In this document: positions 23,035-35,074 of the stretch, in pieces
Layout of the letters: each line of letters starts with the position of its first letter
How positions within the stretch are numbered: the stretch's first letter is position 1
From: Rutpela maculata
Taxonomy: Eukaryota; Arthropoda; Insecta; Coleoptera; Cerambycidae
Assembly: GCA_936432065.2 (NCBI GenBank)
Contig: OW386289.2
Span: forward strand, 94,981,736 to 95,045,735
Length of the DNA stretch: 64,000 bases
Reading direction: 5' to 3'
Translations under genes and position numbers: made by a program
The notes under the pieces: generated by a model
What the model was told of the DNA's origin: nothing
The model's database searches: none
The model's input: the letters and a program-made list of their open reading frames with translations, nothing else

Positions 23035-23670
23035 CAGTGGTGGATGGTGAAATTTCAATAATTTTTTTCTCGTCTGTGGCGCATGGGACCCATGAGAAAT
23101 ATGGGAAATAACATCTAGAGAAGCACTCCTCTAACGACCCCTAAAAAATTTTGAAAAAGCAGTTTGCGAAAAAAATTTTCAAAATTCTTGCGCCTCCCCC
23201 CCCCCCCCCCTTGCCTGGGGACTCCCGTTTAAAATTATTCTTTTTGTCATATACATTTTACTTTTCATAAAAATGCAACAATAGGTTTTGGAGTTGATGA
23301 AAATATTTTCATTATTAACTGAAATACAATGAACTGAAATTTTGTAATTTACAATTTAACAAGTTACAAAATTTCAATTCGTTGTATTTCCGTTAACAAT
23401 GAAAATATTTTCATAAACTCCAAAACCCATTGTTGCATTTTTATGAAAAGTAAAATATATATGACAAAAAAGAATATTTTTAAACGGGAGTCCCTTGACC
23501 AGGGGGGATGGGGCGCAAGAATTTTGAAAAATTTTTTCGCAAACTGCTTTTTCAAAATTTTTTAGGGGTCGTTAGAGGAGTGCTTCTCTAGATGTTATTT
23601 CCCATATTTCGTATGGGTCCCATGCGCCACAGGTGATAAAAAATTATTGAAATTTCACCATCCGCCACTG
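23035..23670. mobile_element. hAT foldback MITE, 636 bp, TSD CTAAATGA
   Basis: Nearly perfect palindrome. It starts CAGTGGTGGATGGTGAAATT and ends AATTTCACCATCCGCCACTG, flanked by the exact 8-bp duplication CTAAATGA (23027-23034 and 23671-23678). The arms are about 310 bp with a short centre near 23340-23365. The 8-bp duplication and the CAGTGG terminus identify hAT. It has no coding capacity. Arms of this length can form a cruciform or a long hairpin RNA. Confidence 0.93.
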
Positions 23671-23890
23671 CTAAATGAACGATAGCCAAAATATAATTAC
23701 TTGTTTATATCAGTTGTACATCAACAATACTACATAGTTCGGGTAAAAGTCCATAAAAAGGTCAATCGAAAGGTCCATAAAAAGGTTCCGTATCAACTTT
23801 CCATCATGTAGCATTCCAAAATTTTGGCATTAGCCACCCCCATTACCACCCCCACCCCATTAAAGGGGATGAAAAAAAATTGTGATTTAG

Positions 23891-23909
23891 TGTGTGTGTG
23901 TGTGTGTGT
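23891..23909. repeat. (TG)n microsatellite
   Basis: About nine TG repeats, within a C-rich, low-complexity stretch (23830-23990, CCACCCCCAC-type). The ORF at 23824-24093 over it is compositional. Confidence 0.9.
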
Positions 23910-24645
23910 ACAAGAACGAGAAACCTCAAAATATTTTTTTACTTCATCCACCCCCACTACCACCTCCTATCACCACCCCCACCCCGCTACCGATGTGGAA
24001 TATCGTTTTATGAGTTTTTGGATTTCAAATATTATATTATTAAAGTTCCATAAACAATTATTTCCACATATAAACTTTTTTCGTTGTGAGTGATTTGGAT
24101 AAAAAATCTGGATGTGGAAGTAGTGATTCCTTGGGCAGCGGTTTTTTCATATAACATTACTTTAATAAATTAGTAAGTTTAAATTAATACTATTGAGTTA
24201 AATTTGCATTGTATTCATTTTATTAGCTTTGCCAGTACTACAGATTTCTATACCAATTCACATGTGGATCTGAAGTGTTTCACTAGTGAAGCAACAGATG
24301 GTGCCACGTACATGATTTGCTAATTATTATAAATTTGTATGTTCGAAAAACTCTGTATTCGAGGAACTGAAACGAGTGAAATTTCCGATTCAAGAACTCA
24401 CACCTAGATACATAACAGCTATCTTTCCACTAAATACCTTGTTTACTCCTAACATAGTCACATTATATGTCCATTAAAAAGGACAGATAAACATGACATA
24501 AGCAACAGTGGCGGGTATGTGTAGAAAGGTAAATATTTTCATTAAAATGAATTATTTCAATTCCTGCATTACCGGCTCTTTATACAACGTGATGTAGGCA
24601 TGCAATTTTACAGTAAGATAATGCTTGGTATATTTGAAATGTAAT

Positions 24646-24886
24646 TAGCCTAAACTTATTGAAAATATTTTGAATATTTTCAAAGTACTTTTTTGGCGTA
24701 CCTTTTAAAAAGTATATGATTCATTTTTCCATGACCACCATATACTTTCACTCTCATATCCTGGATCAAAATAGTACCAAAGTAGACCAAATAAGTACTC
24801 GTACTCGAATAGTTATGAGTACTTTTTAAAGGTACTCGTTGTGAAGTACTCGTGAGTACTTTAACGCCGGCACTCGCTCAGCTCTG
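24646..24886. mobile_element. GTACTC-rich hAT end, possibly a short element
   Basis: 24800-24886 is nearly identical in the same orientation to the right end of the hAT element at 26330-26417 (shared TTATGAGTACTTTTTAAAGG and ending CAGCTCTG). The next 8 bp AATGTAAT (24887-24894) also occur at 24638-24645, a possible target duplication, but the putative left end (TAGCCTAAAC) does not match the right end. 24685-24775 also resembles 35380-35450. Confidence 0.45.
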
Positions 24887-25205
24887 AATGTAATATAAAT
24901 TAACAACTATCTAAAATTTTACAAAAACAATCATCAATATGTAAAAAACGTATATATTTTTTACGTTATTTATTGTAAGCAATATATAAAATAATATTGA
25001 TGTGAGTATATAAAAATAAAATTAACTAAAACCTTAATCCTTAAATTAACAAAAAGTGTTCATCTTCGCTACTTAATTCATTATCCCTTTCATGAGTGTC
25101 ACTATAATCGTTTTTTTTTCGTCATCCGCAAAAGCTTCCTAATTTGTATAAGATCCGTTTTGACAAAATTCATAAATTGACGAACAAAAAAACTCGGCTA
25201 TCCTG

Positions 25206-26417
25206 GAGAGCTGACAGTACTCGAATAAATTGTACTCATAAGTGTACTGAGTACCCAAAGTACTCAGTACCAGGTACTCATTAATATTTTTATTTTAACG
25301 GTACTCACTACTCGAAAATTTCGAGTACTTTATATTATTGATTACTCAGTATTTCTGATGCTCATATGTGACGAGTACCGAGTACGAGTACCGACGCGCG
25401 ACACAGACAAGTCTGAGCTTGTTTTTTGTCTCAACCCAGCAAACATTTTTGATAAAAATACACTTCTAATAAAAATTGACCAATTGGTCTGAATAAAAAT
25501 ATTCCTAATAGTCGGATATTTTACTAGGTAGATTTTGTTGGAAATCCCACGTAATGTATACCTAAAAAGCGACCTATTTGGTCAATTTCATTACACCTTT
25601 TTGAAGTAATATTAGGTCGACAGATTCGATAAATTCTACCTAGCTTATCTACCTGATTTCAACCGTTAAGTCAATTATCCTTAAACTGACCTTAAAATTA
25701 CTCTGAAGAAATAAACGTTATTTAGCCCTGGCAAATCAACCTCAAAGTGAAATTAACTATAAAAGAGTAATTGTGAAGCAAAATTATTAATAGAAACAGG
25801 TATCAGTAACCAAATATATTATGGCACTACAAGTACGATTTATGTGTAATTTTACCTATCTTGGTCGATATAGCTTAATTTCGACGTCGTCTTATTCTCC
25901 ACTTATGTCTATTCCACGTACTGTCAACGTAGATTTTACCAAAACATAGTTAATTTTAATTTTGCGACTAAATTTATTATACATAATTTAGGTAGTTTTG
26001 ACGTCAAATAATACCTAAATGTTTGCTGGACATATTGTTTGCCGTACATTGTGTGTAGTGCAATCAGTCAGACAGTCCTGCTTCAGATACAGTATAAAGA
26101 TGACAGGTGTAAAGTGTGATATTTTTATGTACATTTTTAATAAATGTAACTATATTTTTTTTATTAATTAAAGTACCATAAATAGAGTATTCATATAACT
26201 GTTATTATTGTTTTTGTCTATTAGTTCTAATTTGATATCTCTAATTAGTACTTTATAAAGTATTCGTACTCGTTACACATTTTGCGACGAGTACTTTCTA
26301 AGTTTTGCAAAAGTACTCAAACAAGTACTCGTACTTGAGTAGTTATGAGTACTTTTTAAAGGTACTCGTTGTGAAGTACTCGTGAATACTTTAACGCCCG
26401 GTACTCACCCAGCTCTG
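25206..26417. mobile_element. Non-autonomous hAT element, 1.2 kb, TSD CTATCCTG
   Basis: Left end GAGAGCTGACAGTACTCG (25206) and right end GGTACTCACCCAGCTCTG (ending 26417) are short inverted repeats, flanked by exact 8-bp copies of CTATCCTG (25198-25205 and 26418-26425). Many GTACTC/GAGTAC repeats lie just inside both ends, as hAT subterminal binding sites often do. No transposase is encoded. Its middle is occupied by another inverted-repeat element (25436-26029). Confidence 0.85.
25436..26029. mobile_element. MITE with CCAGCAAACATTT ends, nested in hAT
   Basis: CCAGCAAACATTT at 25436 and AAATGTTTGCTGG ending at 26029 are a perfect 13-bp inverted pair around 594 bp of AT-rich, non-coding DNA. 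Target duplication is unclear (AC on the two sides at most). The superfamily was not assigned. Confidence 0.7.
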
Positions 26418-26425
26418 CTATCCTG

Positions 26426-27790
26426 CAAATCCTTTTTTGCATCCTTTTTTGCGACTGCAAACGACCAAATTCAGTATTTTTTTTGGCATTTTTAGTGGCA
26501 TATATCCCTTGTAACCCATCCAATTCTCCATGTTGCAAATCATTTAAAAGCCATTGTTGGACTTGGAGGTACACTCTCAGAAGTGGATGGTAAATTCACA
26601 ATATTAATTGCTCTCTTTTTAACCACAGCTTTTGTGGAGCGCTATATGTTTCGTAAAAATCTAGGGTAGGCTTCAAATATCATATTTTTAAAGTTTTATG
26701 AACCATTATTTCCGAATAGTGGAGTGCAAACATAATATTGTCATTTTTATACTAAGACGCTTGGATAATAGTAAATCTGGATGTGGAAGTAGTGATTTCT
26801 TAGGCAGCGGTTTTTTTTGCTAAAAATACGACGAATATAGTTAACGTGATATAATAAGGAACATAAGTTTTGACAACAAGGTCCTCAACAATTCGATTAA
26901 TATAAAGGGTAATAATTTTTTTATCGATGACTCCTGCAGTGTTCATATATCTATAATTTTTTAATGAAACCTTATGTGTATATCTTTTTTAAATCTTAAT
27001 TTTACGATTTTGTCTTTCAAGAAAAACTTAATTAAAATTCACCTTTGTTCGTAAAATCATTATATTTTATTAGAAATGTGTTGTTGCTTTTATACGACGT
27101 TTAAAAGTAGTTTAATGGCTGAATATATGAATAAGCTTAAGAGCTTAATTTATTTCATAATGAGCTTATGAAAGTTTTAATACCATTTTGCTAGCCGGAA
27201 AATGAATCATTAATTAATGAAAAATGTAATAATAACTCCTACGCTTAGCTTATTCTAAAACCACTAAGAAGTAGCTTGATTTCCAAATTTAATATGTATT
27301 TAAATCTAAATGAAAATAAAACCATAATTTTAAATGTCGAATTACTGTTACTGATTGCTCTAAATTTCTTGGCATCTTATTAAATATTAATTTTCCAAGG
27401 GAAGATATGTTAATAATATAAATGTTAATAATATAAATCAAGCTCTCTAAAAATAATTTTAATGATAAAAATCAAAATGTTTTCCTTTTATCATCATGAT
27501 CATGATCAACTATCTCAAAGCTTCGACAATACAATTTTAAATCAAGCCGTCTGTGTATTGTTGCATCTTAAAAGTATGTTAAAAGGGAGTAGAGTAGAGT
27601 AGGATCACTGTGTGTTTTAGCCTATTCACACATGTCACCAAATATATCATTCGGGGACGATCATCCTCTGCAAACACATTAATTTCTATAAAAATGGATA
27701 AACAAATAGATTTGCATTTAACTTAGATTGCAGAGAAAGCTGCAAAATCAACAAATTAATCCTGATGATGTCCTATATTTGTATATACAG
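26426..27790. other. Unassigned AT-rich DNA
   Basis: No gene. 26780-26830 repeats a phrase also present at 24105-24145 (AATCTGGATGTGGAAGTAGTG then GCAGCGGTTTTTT), so these are two copies of an unclassified dispersed repeat. Confidence 0.4.
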
Positions 27791-27794
27791 GGTA

Positions 27795-28036
27795 TATTTA
27801 GGGTGTCCCAGAAATAGTGGTCAAAATGAAACCTAGTGAAAGGGGACATCATTACCAACCCCCAGAACATGACATAGGGTTATCCAAAAATCAACGGTTT
27901 AAAAGTTATTCGAACTTTTGCTATTTTATATATATATATACTTTTGGATAAGCCTATATGATATTCAGGGGGTTGATAGTAATGTCCCATTTCACCAAAT
28001 TTCATTTTGACCACTGTCTCTGGGACACCCTGTATA
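27795..28036. mobile_element. Mariner-type MITE, 242 bp, GGGTGTCCCAGA ends
   Basis: TATTTAGGGTGTCCCAGA at the left and CTCTGGGACACCCTGTATA at the right are inverted, and the arms continue (GGTCAAAATGAAA with TTTCATTTTGACC; TTATCCAAAA with TTTTGGATAA). TA at the outer edges and the (C)AGGGTG terminus fit Tc1/mariner. There is no coding sequence; a (TA)n run lies in the centre. Confidence 0.8.
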
Positions 28037-28451
28037 AGTATATAATATATACCAAAAACAATATGGACACTTTTGTAAGTCTAATGCGTAAAACACAAAC
28101 GTTTTAACAATTTCCTTAAATCTAACATCGACTTTTAAAGAAACATTTCAATATCCTACAATATTGTATAAATAACAGATTGACAAGTAATATTCAAAAT
28201 ATGAGCATAGGTAATATAAACCATTATATAATTAACTGTATTTACTTGTTTGTTAGTGCTTGTACTATATATGTTTTTACTTCCACATCGACGTTGTAGA
28301 TGGAAATATGTTTATTTTTTTTTGGCTCAAATAGGCTTAAAATGTCACGAAACGTTGAGGTTTTTAAGTTTGAGAAAAAAATTCCTGTCTGTCGGTCTAT
28401 CTGTAACATTTCCTTGTGCTCACGATTACTCTAACACGGTTTATGATATTG

Positions 28452-29096
28452 ACTTAAAAAGACCCCGCACAAAAGCATAAGAAAAGGCCTTTCTGTCAAA
28501 ATCTTTAAAATTTTGGGAAAAAGTTCTCCTGGTTATATTGATCAAAAGTTATCATGGACACAATGTTCAAAATTTGGCCGCCAGTGGCCTTTGAAGCCTA
28601 ATAATATAGAGTTTTAGTTATAAACCAATTAGATTTTTTTATTTTCTATTTTTTTCTTATTATTTTAACCCCTTTTATTCATTAATATTATTAGTATTCT
28701 AATTTATTTGTATTATTACTAATTATCTTGTTATATTTTCCCGGATAGAAGTTAGAGAACTTTCTCCCAAAAAAATATTGCCCAGTGTATATATATGAAG
28801 TGAGAAAGTTTTATAACTTCTATATGGAAAAATATAACTAGAGAATTTTTAATAATATTAATAGATCAAAATATTAATATTAATAAATTAAAGGGGTTAA
28901 AATAATTTAAAAAAAATAGAGAATAAAAGAATGTAATTGGTCTATCAGAATTATATTTTTGGATTTTAGATGCCACTGGCGGCCGAACACTGAATTTTGA
29001 GCATTGTTCCCACGAGAATTTTGTTGAATATAACCAGGAGAACTTATATTTCAATATTTCAAAAATTTTGAACCGACGGCATTTTTCCTACACTTT
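28452..29096. mobile_element. Foldback palindrome, ~645 bp
   Basis: The left arm (CACAAAAGCATAAGAAAAGG, CTCCTGGTTATATTGATC, TTTGGCCGCCAGTGGC, AACCAATTAGA, TTTTAACCCCTTT) is mirrored in the right arm (AAAGGGGTTAAAA, TAATTGGTC, GCCACTGGCGGCCGAA, ATATAACCAGGAG, CACTTTTGTTTATTAG). The palindrome continues through the centre (TATATTTTCCC...GGAAAAATATA). No ORF is shared by the arms. It abuts copy C of the CXC family. Confidence 0.8.
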
Positions 29097-29479
29097 TGTT
29101 TATTAGTCGGGGGGGGGGGGGGGGGGGGACAGATCCCGTGGGAAATTTGATGATGAAATTGTGGGACCAATGTTAATACATTCCTTATGTATAGTCATGC
29201 CTTACTAGTTGCTTTGCTTAATTTTGTGGCAGAGATGACGTCATATATCTAAGATGGCGCCCACCCCAGACATCATCGGAACTTCTCGATTAAAACTCTT
29301 GATAGAGCCATCCTATCAATATTTTGTACTGAACCTTTTTTATTTACAAGGAAATTCTCTATAAGAATTTGTCGATATCTTTTATCATTTAGGTGTTTTA
29401 TATAAAAACATTTTTAATTTTGTTATCACTCGTATCATTTCAAATTGACATAACACAAAAGAAAAATACTTTAATATGA

Positions 29480-31422
29480 TTCTTCTTTACCTCTTCTGAG
29501 CTGGCAAGACTTTCTACAGAAACAAAAGCAACGATAGGAATTGCAGAAGAAGTAAAAACAAAGCACCACCATTTGACACGATCTAGAGGAAAGCGACAAC
29601 ATGAAGATGTGCAATGTATCTACAACACTATCAGAACATCGACCAACCCTATAACATATGAAGGCAGTGAACTGATCAACACAACACCAAAGTGTGTATT
29701 TTATGAAACCATACAAATGGACACATTAAGCATTTTGGAAAAGGGTTGTGAAATGTACACCGCTTTAAAAAAAAAACGAATTGAAACTGACAGTACGAAT
29801 TTCTGGGACCCAATATAGAAAAGAAAACTTAATTTATGTAAAGCTACACTCAAAACAGCAAGTTAGCTGACACTGTAGTACAATTCGATCAATCATTATT
29901 CACACGCTTGCTAGTTATATCGAGAAGCCGTACTAATATTGAACTAAAAACATCATTAAGTAATTATGAATTCTCGGCAGTTCCGTTCGTCATATTTAAT
30001 CTGGATAGATCAATGAAGTTGTCTGCAAATAAATCTAAACTAATGAATATCTTAGAAGAGCAAAATTGATAAAAACAAACTTCTTTGTCTATACCTTTGG
30101 TGGACTCAAATATAACAGAGCATCTGAATGTAAAATTCCACTGTGTCGCTGTTGTTGATGGAATGGCAAAGCTGCAAGCGTTGAAAAAATCAGTGCAGGT
30201 TAAAACATGCAATGATCTAGCTTTGGAGTTTAACAATAAAATCAAGGAAACTCTTTTAAAATATGATGAAATTCACTTGGTGTTTGACAGATATCTTGAA
30301 AGTTCTCTTAAATCTGCGATGTGACATAAAATGACATCTACAGTAACACCCACTGAGTACAAATCAACCAACTCCACAAACATTGCAAATATACGGATGA
30401 AATCCCTCCTTTCTCATATAAAAACAAAGGATAGCTAACAGCGTATCTTGCAGAAAAAGCTTTGTTATACGCACGCAATATTGAGAGAAGCCTAATCGTA
30501 AGCTGGAGGACTTAAACCAAATCGTTTTTCGAAAGTGACGTAAGTGAATTTCAAAGTAGTCATGAAGAAGCTGACGTTAAAATAATACTGCACTGCCTTT
30601 TTGCCTCCCGAAAAGGAGCTACTGCGATTCATATATATTCGCCTAATACAGACATATTTCCACTAGCATTGTGGTGGTCAAAATCTTTTACATGTCTAAG
30701 CATGTTTGTCACTGGTATAGGGAATAATCGAATAATGATTGACGTTGGCGGAATTTGCACCGCATTAGGACCAGGAAAGATAAAAGTGTTACTAGGTCTG
30801 CACGTTCTGTCAGGATATGATGTCATAGGCTCACTTGCAAAGAAGGGAAAATCATCGTTTTGGAAGGTTTATAAGACCGCAGATAATGACATTTTTGGGA
30901 AACTTGGATTAATTGAAGAATTCGGGGATGAAACTGAAACCCGAAACTACTATTGAAAAATTTATTCGTAAGATACATACACCAGGGACGAAGATTTCAA
31001 ACGTTGAGGAGCTTCGTTGGTTAATGTTCTCCAAGCACAAGACGCAAAGTGAAAATTTGCCTCCTGCAAAAGCGTCCCTATCTCATTTTATTCGTAGAGC
31101 ACATTACCAGGTTATGGAATGGCATCTTGCTGACCAGCAGCACCCTAATATGCCAACATTTCCTTGTGCACCTTGTGCACTTGAAACCATTTTAAAATTA
31201 ATTCGCTGTTCATATGTAAAAGGGAAGTGTGGTGTATCCTGTAAATGTAAATCCCAAAACATTTTATGCACTGAACTTTATACATGTGGAGGCGATGAAA
31301 CCATGCGAGAATCATGGCCCAACATTTTGATATCGATGACCTTTCAGATGAAGAGTATTAAGCTGAAAACATTTTACATGCAATATAACATTACAATTAG
31401 TTCAATAAAAATATTGAAATAA
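29480..31422 (+). pseudogene. CXC-family transposase pseudogene, copy C (near full length)
   Basis: Across several frames the domain order is visible. An N-terminal basic stretch and KCVFYETIQMDTLSILEKG (29573-29818) end in NFWDPI. Next come LFTRLLVISRSRTNIELKT (about 29900) and AVPFVIFNLDRSMKLSANKS (about 29980-30050), then a segment with FPLVDSN-like and DGMAKLQALK motifs (30085-30324). SHEEADVKIILH with SPNTDIF gives the paired acidic motifs (about 30560-30660). GLHVLSGYDVIGSLAKKGKSSFWK follows (about 30800-30865), then LPPAKASLSHFIRRAHYQVMEW (about 31060-31125), and the CXC domain CSYVKGKCGVSCKCKSQN...CTELYTCGGDE (about 31207-31290). Stops and frameshifts separate the blocks. The EEAD/DTD pair suggests an XPG-like nuclease core and CXC suggests DNA binding; both are inferences. 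Confidence 0.75.
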
Positions 31423-31448
31423 ATATTAATTTCTTAACTACTTGTTAT

Positions 31449-31661
31449 TTAAAACATATTATTTTGGGTATTCATCAGATAACTTTCAAAGAAAACATTC
31501 GTTTCTTTCATATACCATTGGTACAAGTCTGACCAAAAAAGAAGATCAACAAGGCTCCCCCTACGAAGTGACTTGTCGACTTCTTTCATACACCTACCAT
31601 ATCTAACATTCAGCATGAAAAACAATAAAACAGCCCCTCTTTCTATATATTGATGATTCAA
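31449..31661 (-). other. Unrecognised minus-strand ORF inside copy C
   Basis: A 70-codon ORF (GAVLLFFMLNVRYGRCMKEV at its start region) runs opposite to the transposase-like gene, downstream of the CXC domain and inside the transposon. It looks more protein-like in composition than most random ORFs here, but I do not recognise it. It could be a remnant of a second element gene or chance. Confidence 0.2.
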
Positions 31662-31852
31662 GTCATGCTAATATAGATAATATTAAGTATCTCTAGCCCT
31701 ACCTAGAGGATACTCCATCACAATCAAACGTTTATTACATTTCAAAGTAAAAAAAATACTAAAAAGCACAAAGAAAATATTTATAAAATTTCGCTCACCG
31801 CATGCATGCACGCTTAAAAATACTGTTTCGAATCAAGAAAATTTTATTCATA

Positions 31853-32328
31853 TACAGGGTGTTTCAGCTAAAAATTAGTTGCATTTGAAAAATTCTGAAA
31901 ATTATAAAAATTTTCAAAATATGTAATAATATAAAAAGTATGGAATATAATAAGATAAAAGGTCTAAATAATTGGTGTTCTAAAATGATAAACAGAAAAG
32001 TTACAGAAGTTTCAAAATTTACAGAGACAAAAAAAATAGAGAAAAAAATTCATGTAGCTCCAAAACCGCTGGTATTTACAAAAATTTTTACATAGTCAAA
32101 ATTATTCACAATTTATTCATTAATCGTATGAATCGTGTTTCAAGGTTCCAGCCATCGAAAAATAATTTCTCACCGCAGCGCCATCTCTGTGCACTGCGAA
32201 GGAACAATTCTAACTGCAGTCATTTAAGACCTTCTTTTTGTGTCAATTATCCGCGATTTACAAATTTTAAGTATCTTTATTATTTTACGAGATAATGACC
32301 CGGGGACTTTTAGCTGAAACACGCTGTA
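31853..32328. mobile_element. Mariner-type MITE, 476 bp, inside copy C
   Basis: TACAGGGTGTTTCAGCTAAA (31853) and TTTAGCTGAAACACGCTGTA (ending 32328) are inverted ends starting with TA, as in Tc1/mariner. The interior is AT-rich and non-coding. Confidence 0.85.
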
Positions 32329-32330
32329 TA

Positions 32331-32482
32331 CGCAAATAAATAAATTATTCAAGTTAAACAAATAGTTTTGTTTTAAGAAGAAATAAGTTCATATTAAATA
32401 AAATTTATTTACGACAATCTTCTATTTCTTGAAACAAAATTATTTGTTTTACTTGGAAGAATTTATTTATTTGCGTATATAC
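32331..32482. repeat. AT-rich palindrome beside the MITE
   Basis: CGCAAATAAATAAATT...AAATAGTTTTGTTT is mirrored by AAACAAAATTATTTG...AATTTATTTATTTGCG. A further pair, TCAAGAAAATTTTATTCAT (31833) and ATACGAAAATTTTCTTGA (32482-32499), lies outside the MITE on both sides. The MITE therefore sits inside, or was duplicated with, a larger inverted repeat. Confidence 0.7.
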
Positions 32483-32914
32483 GAAAATTTTCTTGATTCA
32501 AAACATTGTTTTTCTCTTTAGAACTCGTCAGGAGGATATAAATCCAATTCGAAATAAAAGTTAGTATTAAAATATAAAAATGAAATATTTTCATGTCAAA
32601 AAACTGACAGGAAGACATCTATTTACTTGACAAATATATTAAAAATAACAAAAAACAAGCATTCCTTTAGAGCCCCAAAATATTGCTAGAGTGGGCCTAT
32701 CAACAGTTATAATCGAGAACTTCCGATGATGTCTGGAGTGGCCAACATCTTGAATATATGACGCCATATAGGCCGCCTGCCACAAATTGAAGTAATGCAC
32801 CTGGTAAGGTATGATTATGGAGGGCATAAGGAATCTATTCAACTTACTCCCACAATTTCATCATAAAATTTCCCACGGAGTGTATATTTAATCAAGTATG
32901 CCCCCCGACTATAT

Positions 32915-35070
32915 TTTCATCTTATTCCGTTGAAGGGTAGGGAAGTAAATGGGGCTAAATAGTTGAAGTAAGCAGGTAAGCCAAGTAATATTCAAAATAT
33001 GAACGTAGGTAAGTTCAAAAGTACTATTTGAAGAATTTTTTTACAAAAGAACATTTCACAACCGATGATTATTAATTTTGAACATTAAAATTAAGCACGG
33101 CAGAGGTCTAATATTTATTTATACCGTTTCATTTTCCTAATTATTCTCATCCCCAAAAATTCTTATGCTTTTGTCCTGGTAGCAAATTCTCCTATAAAGC
33201 GTTAGCCATGAAGGGTACAAATAGAAACCGGGCGAAAATTCCATTCTTGTTCGAAAGTAATGTTAACGATGTAACCTAATCGCAGGACGTAACCATATAC
33301 ACTGATTACGGCAAATATCGCCAGCCAAATTAAGTTTTTACCAAGTAATGTATACTAAAACCAGCTGAAATGACCCTTATCGACGTTTATTGGGGATTTG
33401 TTTAAGATTAAAGCCGTTTTAAGGACCTTTTCATATTAAACTATTATCGGAGAATGACGCTACGACGCTCATAATGACTTTTGGAAGCATCAAGGGAATA
33501 TAGCGTATTTTACCCACACATGAGACTGAAAATCGACTACATTATTTCAAATTTGCAAGTTTAGAGCTCCTTAGGACAGAAATTTAAATGGACATTCAGA
33601 TAACAATCGTCTATTGAGTTAATCCTTATTGTGTCCCTGAAATATAATACACTAGAGTGACTCTTATTTTCAAGATTTTGAAATTATTTTTTGTTGATTT
33701 GTTAAGTTACTAAAAAAGTGTTTGGAAAAATAAGGGCAACAGTTTAAAAAAAAATCGGAGGTATTGTAGAAGAACGCACTATCGGGCGTCAAAATGACGC
33801 GACATCAATTCATTTCTCAGGGGGCGTCAGTCGCGTATTACCCCGTTCTTCTACCTCCCAGGCGGGTTCGAGATAAGATGCACTTCGATAGCCGGATAAT
33901 GGACCAAGGCTGCACTACCACAGATCGGAAATGACGCTCTCTCTGGACCTGAATTCGCTCGTTAGGGGTTTAGGTACCTCTTAATTTCCTGAATTTTTGC
34001 ATAGGGATTAATTTTTGTACGTGGAAACCACGTTTTGGTCTATTAATAACGGACTCTATTTCTCAAAAAACGCATAAAAAAATCCCTATCGAACCTCCGT
34101 AAAGCAACCAGAAGGTCGAGTGTTAATGTGAATTAACTCGGCGCATCCGGCTTTCTATACGAATGTTCCAGGGATTATAGACCGTCAACAGGCCTCAAGA
34201 TCAATTAAGAAACAATAGTTCAAAGAATCCGTTTATTTAACAGAAATAGTTATACAAAATTCTCAAGATAAGAATCGTGCCTTCCCCAATCAAGGTAATG
34301 GCTTTCAGACCATACAAGCGAGAGCGATTAGGTAGAAAAGATTCATGCATACCTTCTCAGAATCAAAATGCGAGCTTTTTAGAGAAGTCTGAGACTATTT
34401 GTAATTTATAATTACGGCTGACTGAAATTAACTTAAAAAAGTTTTACTAAATGAATTTAGTTTCGGTAGAGACTACTTAGCTTTAAAGTTCTTGTATCGT
34501 GGAGGTTCACGTAATCAAACACATTCATGAGGACTTATAACTGCATAAGTTTAACAGCGTTCGATCAGTCCACGATTTACTTGCTCCTATGCAGTTGTTC
34601 AATATTATCGATATGGCAGCAACCCACCTTCGAGCGACTTTTAGGCAAAATTGAATTTTTGGATTTTTATGCACAAGGCGTTTTCCTCTATAACTTTGTC
34701 ATTTGAAAAGCCCTGTTATTGGCTTTTCTACCATTGCTTTGTCTGGACCACTCAACGCGCTCGACCAAATTGCGAGCCACTGAGTCAATCCAAACTCTTT
34801 CTATGCGAGAAACCGGTCTTGTACATGTGCATTGATTTTTATCAATTTTTGCTTATCGGCACTACGCCGGCTTTGTCAAAATCTTCTATTTTGCCTTTTG
34901 GATGCAGTGCATCGCTAAAATTTTATGCTCATACTTTAGAATTGGGCTTTCAATGACCGTACATCCAAGGTCAATGTCTTTGGTGGAGGAATAAAAAATA
35001 AAAAATATTTCAAAGTATATTTTCGTGGTACTTTTTAAACTGACTTTGTGGTCTATTTTAAGATCAATTT
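32915..35070. other. Unassigned DNA with small hairpin
   Basis: No gene recognised. A hairpin at about 33763-33860 pairs GGAGGTATTGTAGAAGAACG with CGTTCTTCTACCTCC; the sequence between is GC-richer (GACGC repeats). 32975-33005 repeats a phrase at 28182-28213 (AAGTAATATTCAAAATATGA). The 101-codon ORF at 34651-34956 has no recognisable domain. Confidence 0.3.
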
Positions 35071-35074
35071 CGGT

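Larger units (their letters stand above)
29104..32911 (+). mobile_element. CXC-family DNA transposon, copy C, ~240-bp TIRs, TSD TAT
   Basis: Ends are TAGTCGGGGGG (29104) and CCCCCCGACTA (ending 32911), both bordered by TAT (29101-29103, 32912-32914), a possible 3-bp target duplication. The arms (29104-29330 and 32665-32911) share CCGTGGGAAATTT and GATGAAATTGTGGGA, ACATCATCGGAA (with mismatch) and CAATATTTTG. The left arm holds a 20-nt poly-G run and ATCTAAGATGGCGCCC. Inside are the most complete family ORFs (29480-31422) and a later mariner-type MITE (31853-32328). Family knowledge: Academ transposons are described with XPG-like nuclease and cysteine-rich domains and 3-4-bp duplications; assignment here is inference. 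Confidence 0.8.

Noticed and set aside
23824..24093. 89-codon ORF with Thr/Pro/His-rich sequence
   Set aside because: Encoded by CCACCCCCA-type and TG microsatellite sequence; not a protein signature.
28182..33005. Target duplication around the foldback and copy C (AAGTAATATTCAAAATATGA at both sides)
   Set aside because: The shared stretch is over 30 bp with mismatches, too long and diverged for a target duplication; more likely a dispersed repeat.
34651..34956. 101-codon plus-strand ORF
   Set aside because: No recognisable domain and no supporting context; length is within chance expectation.
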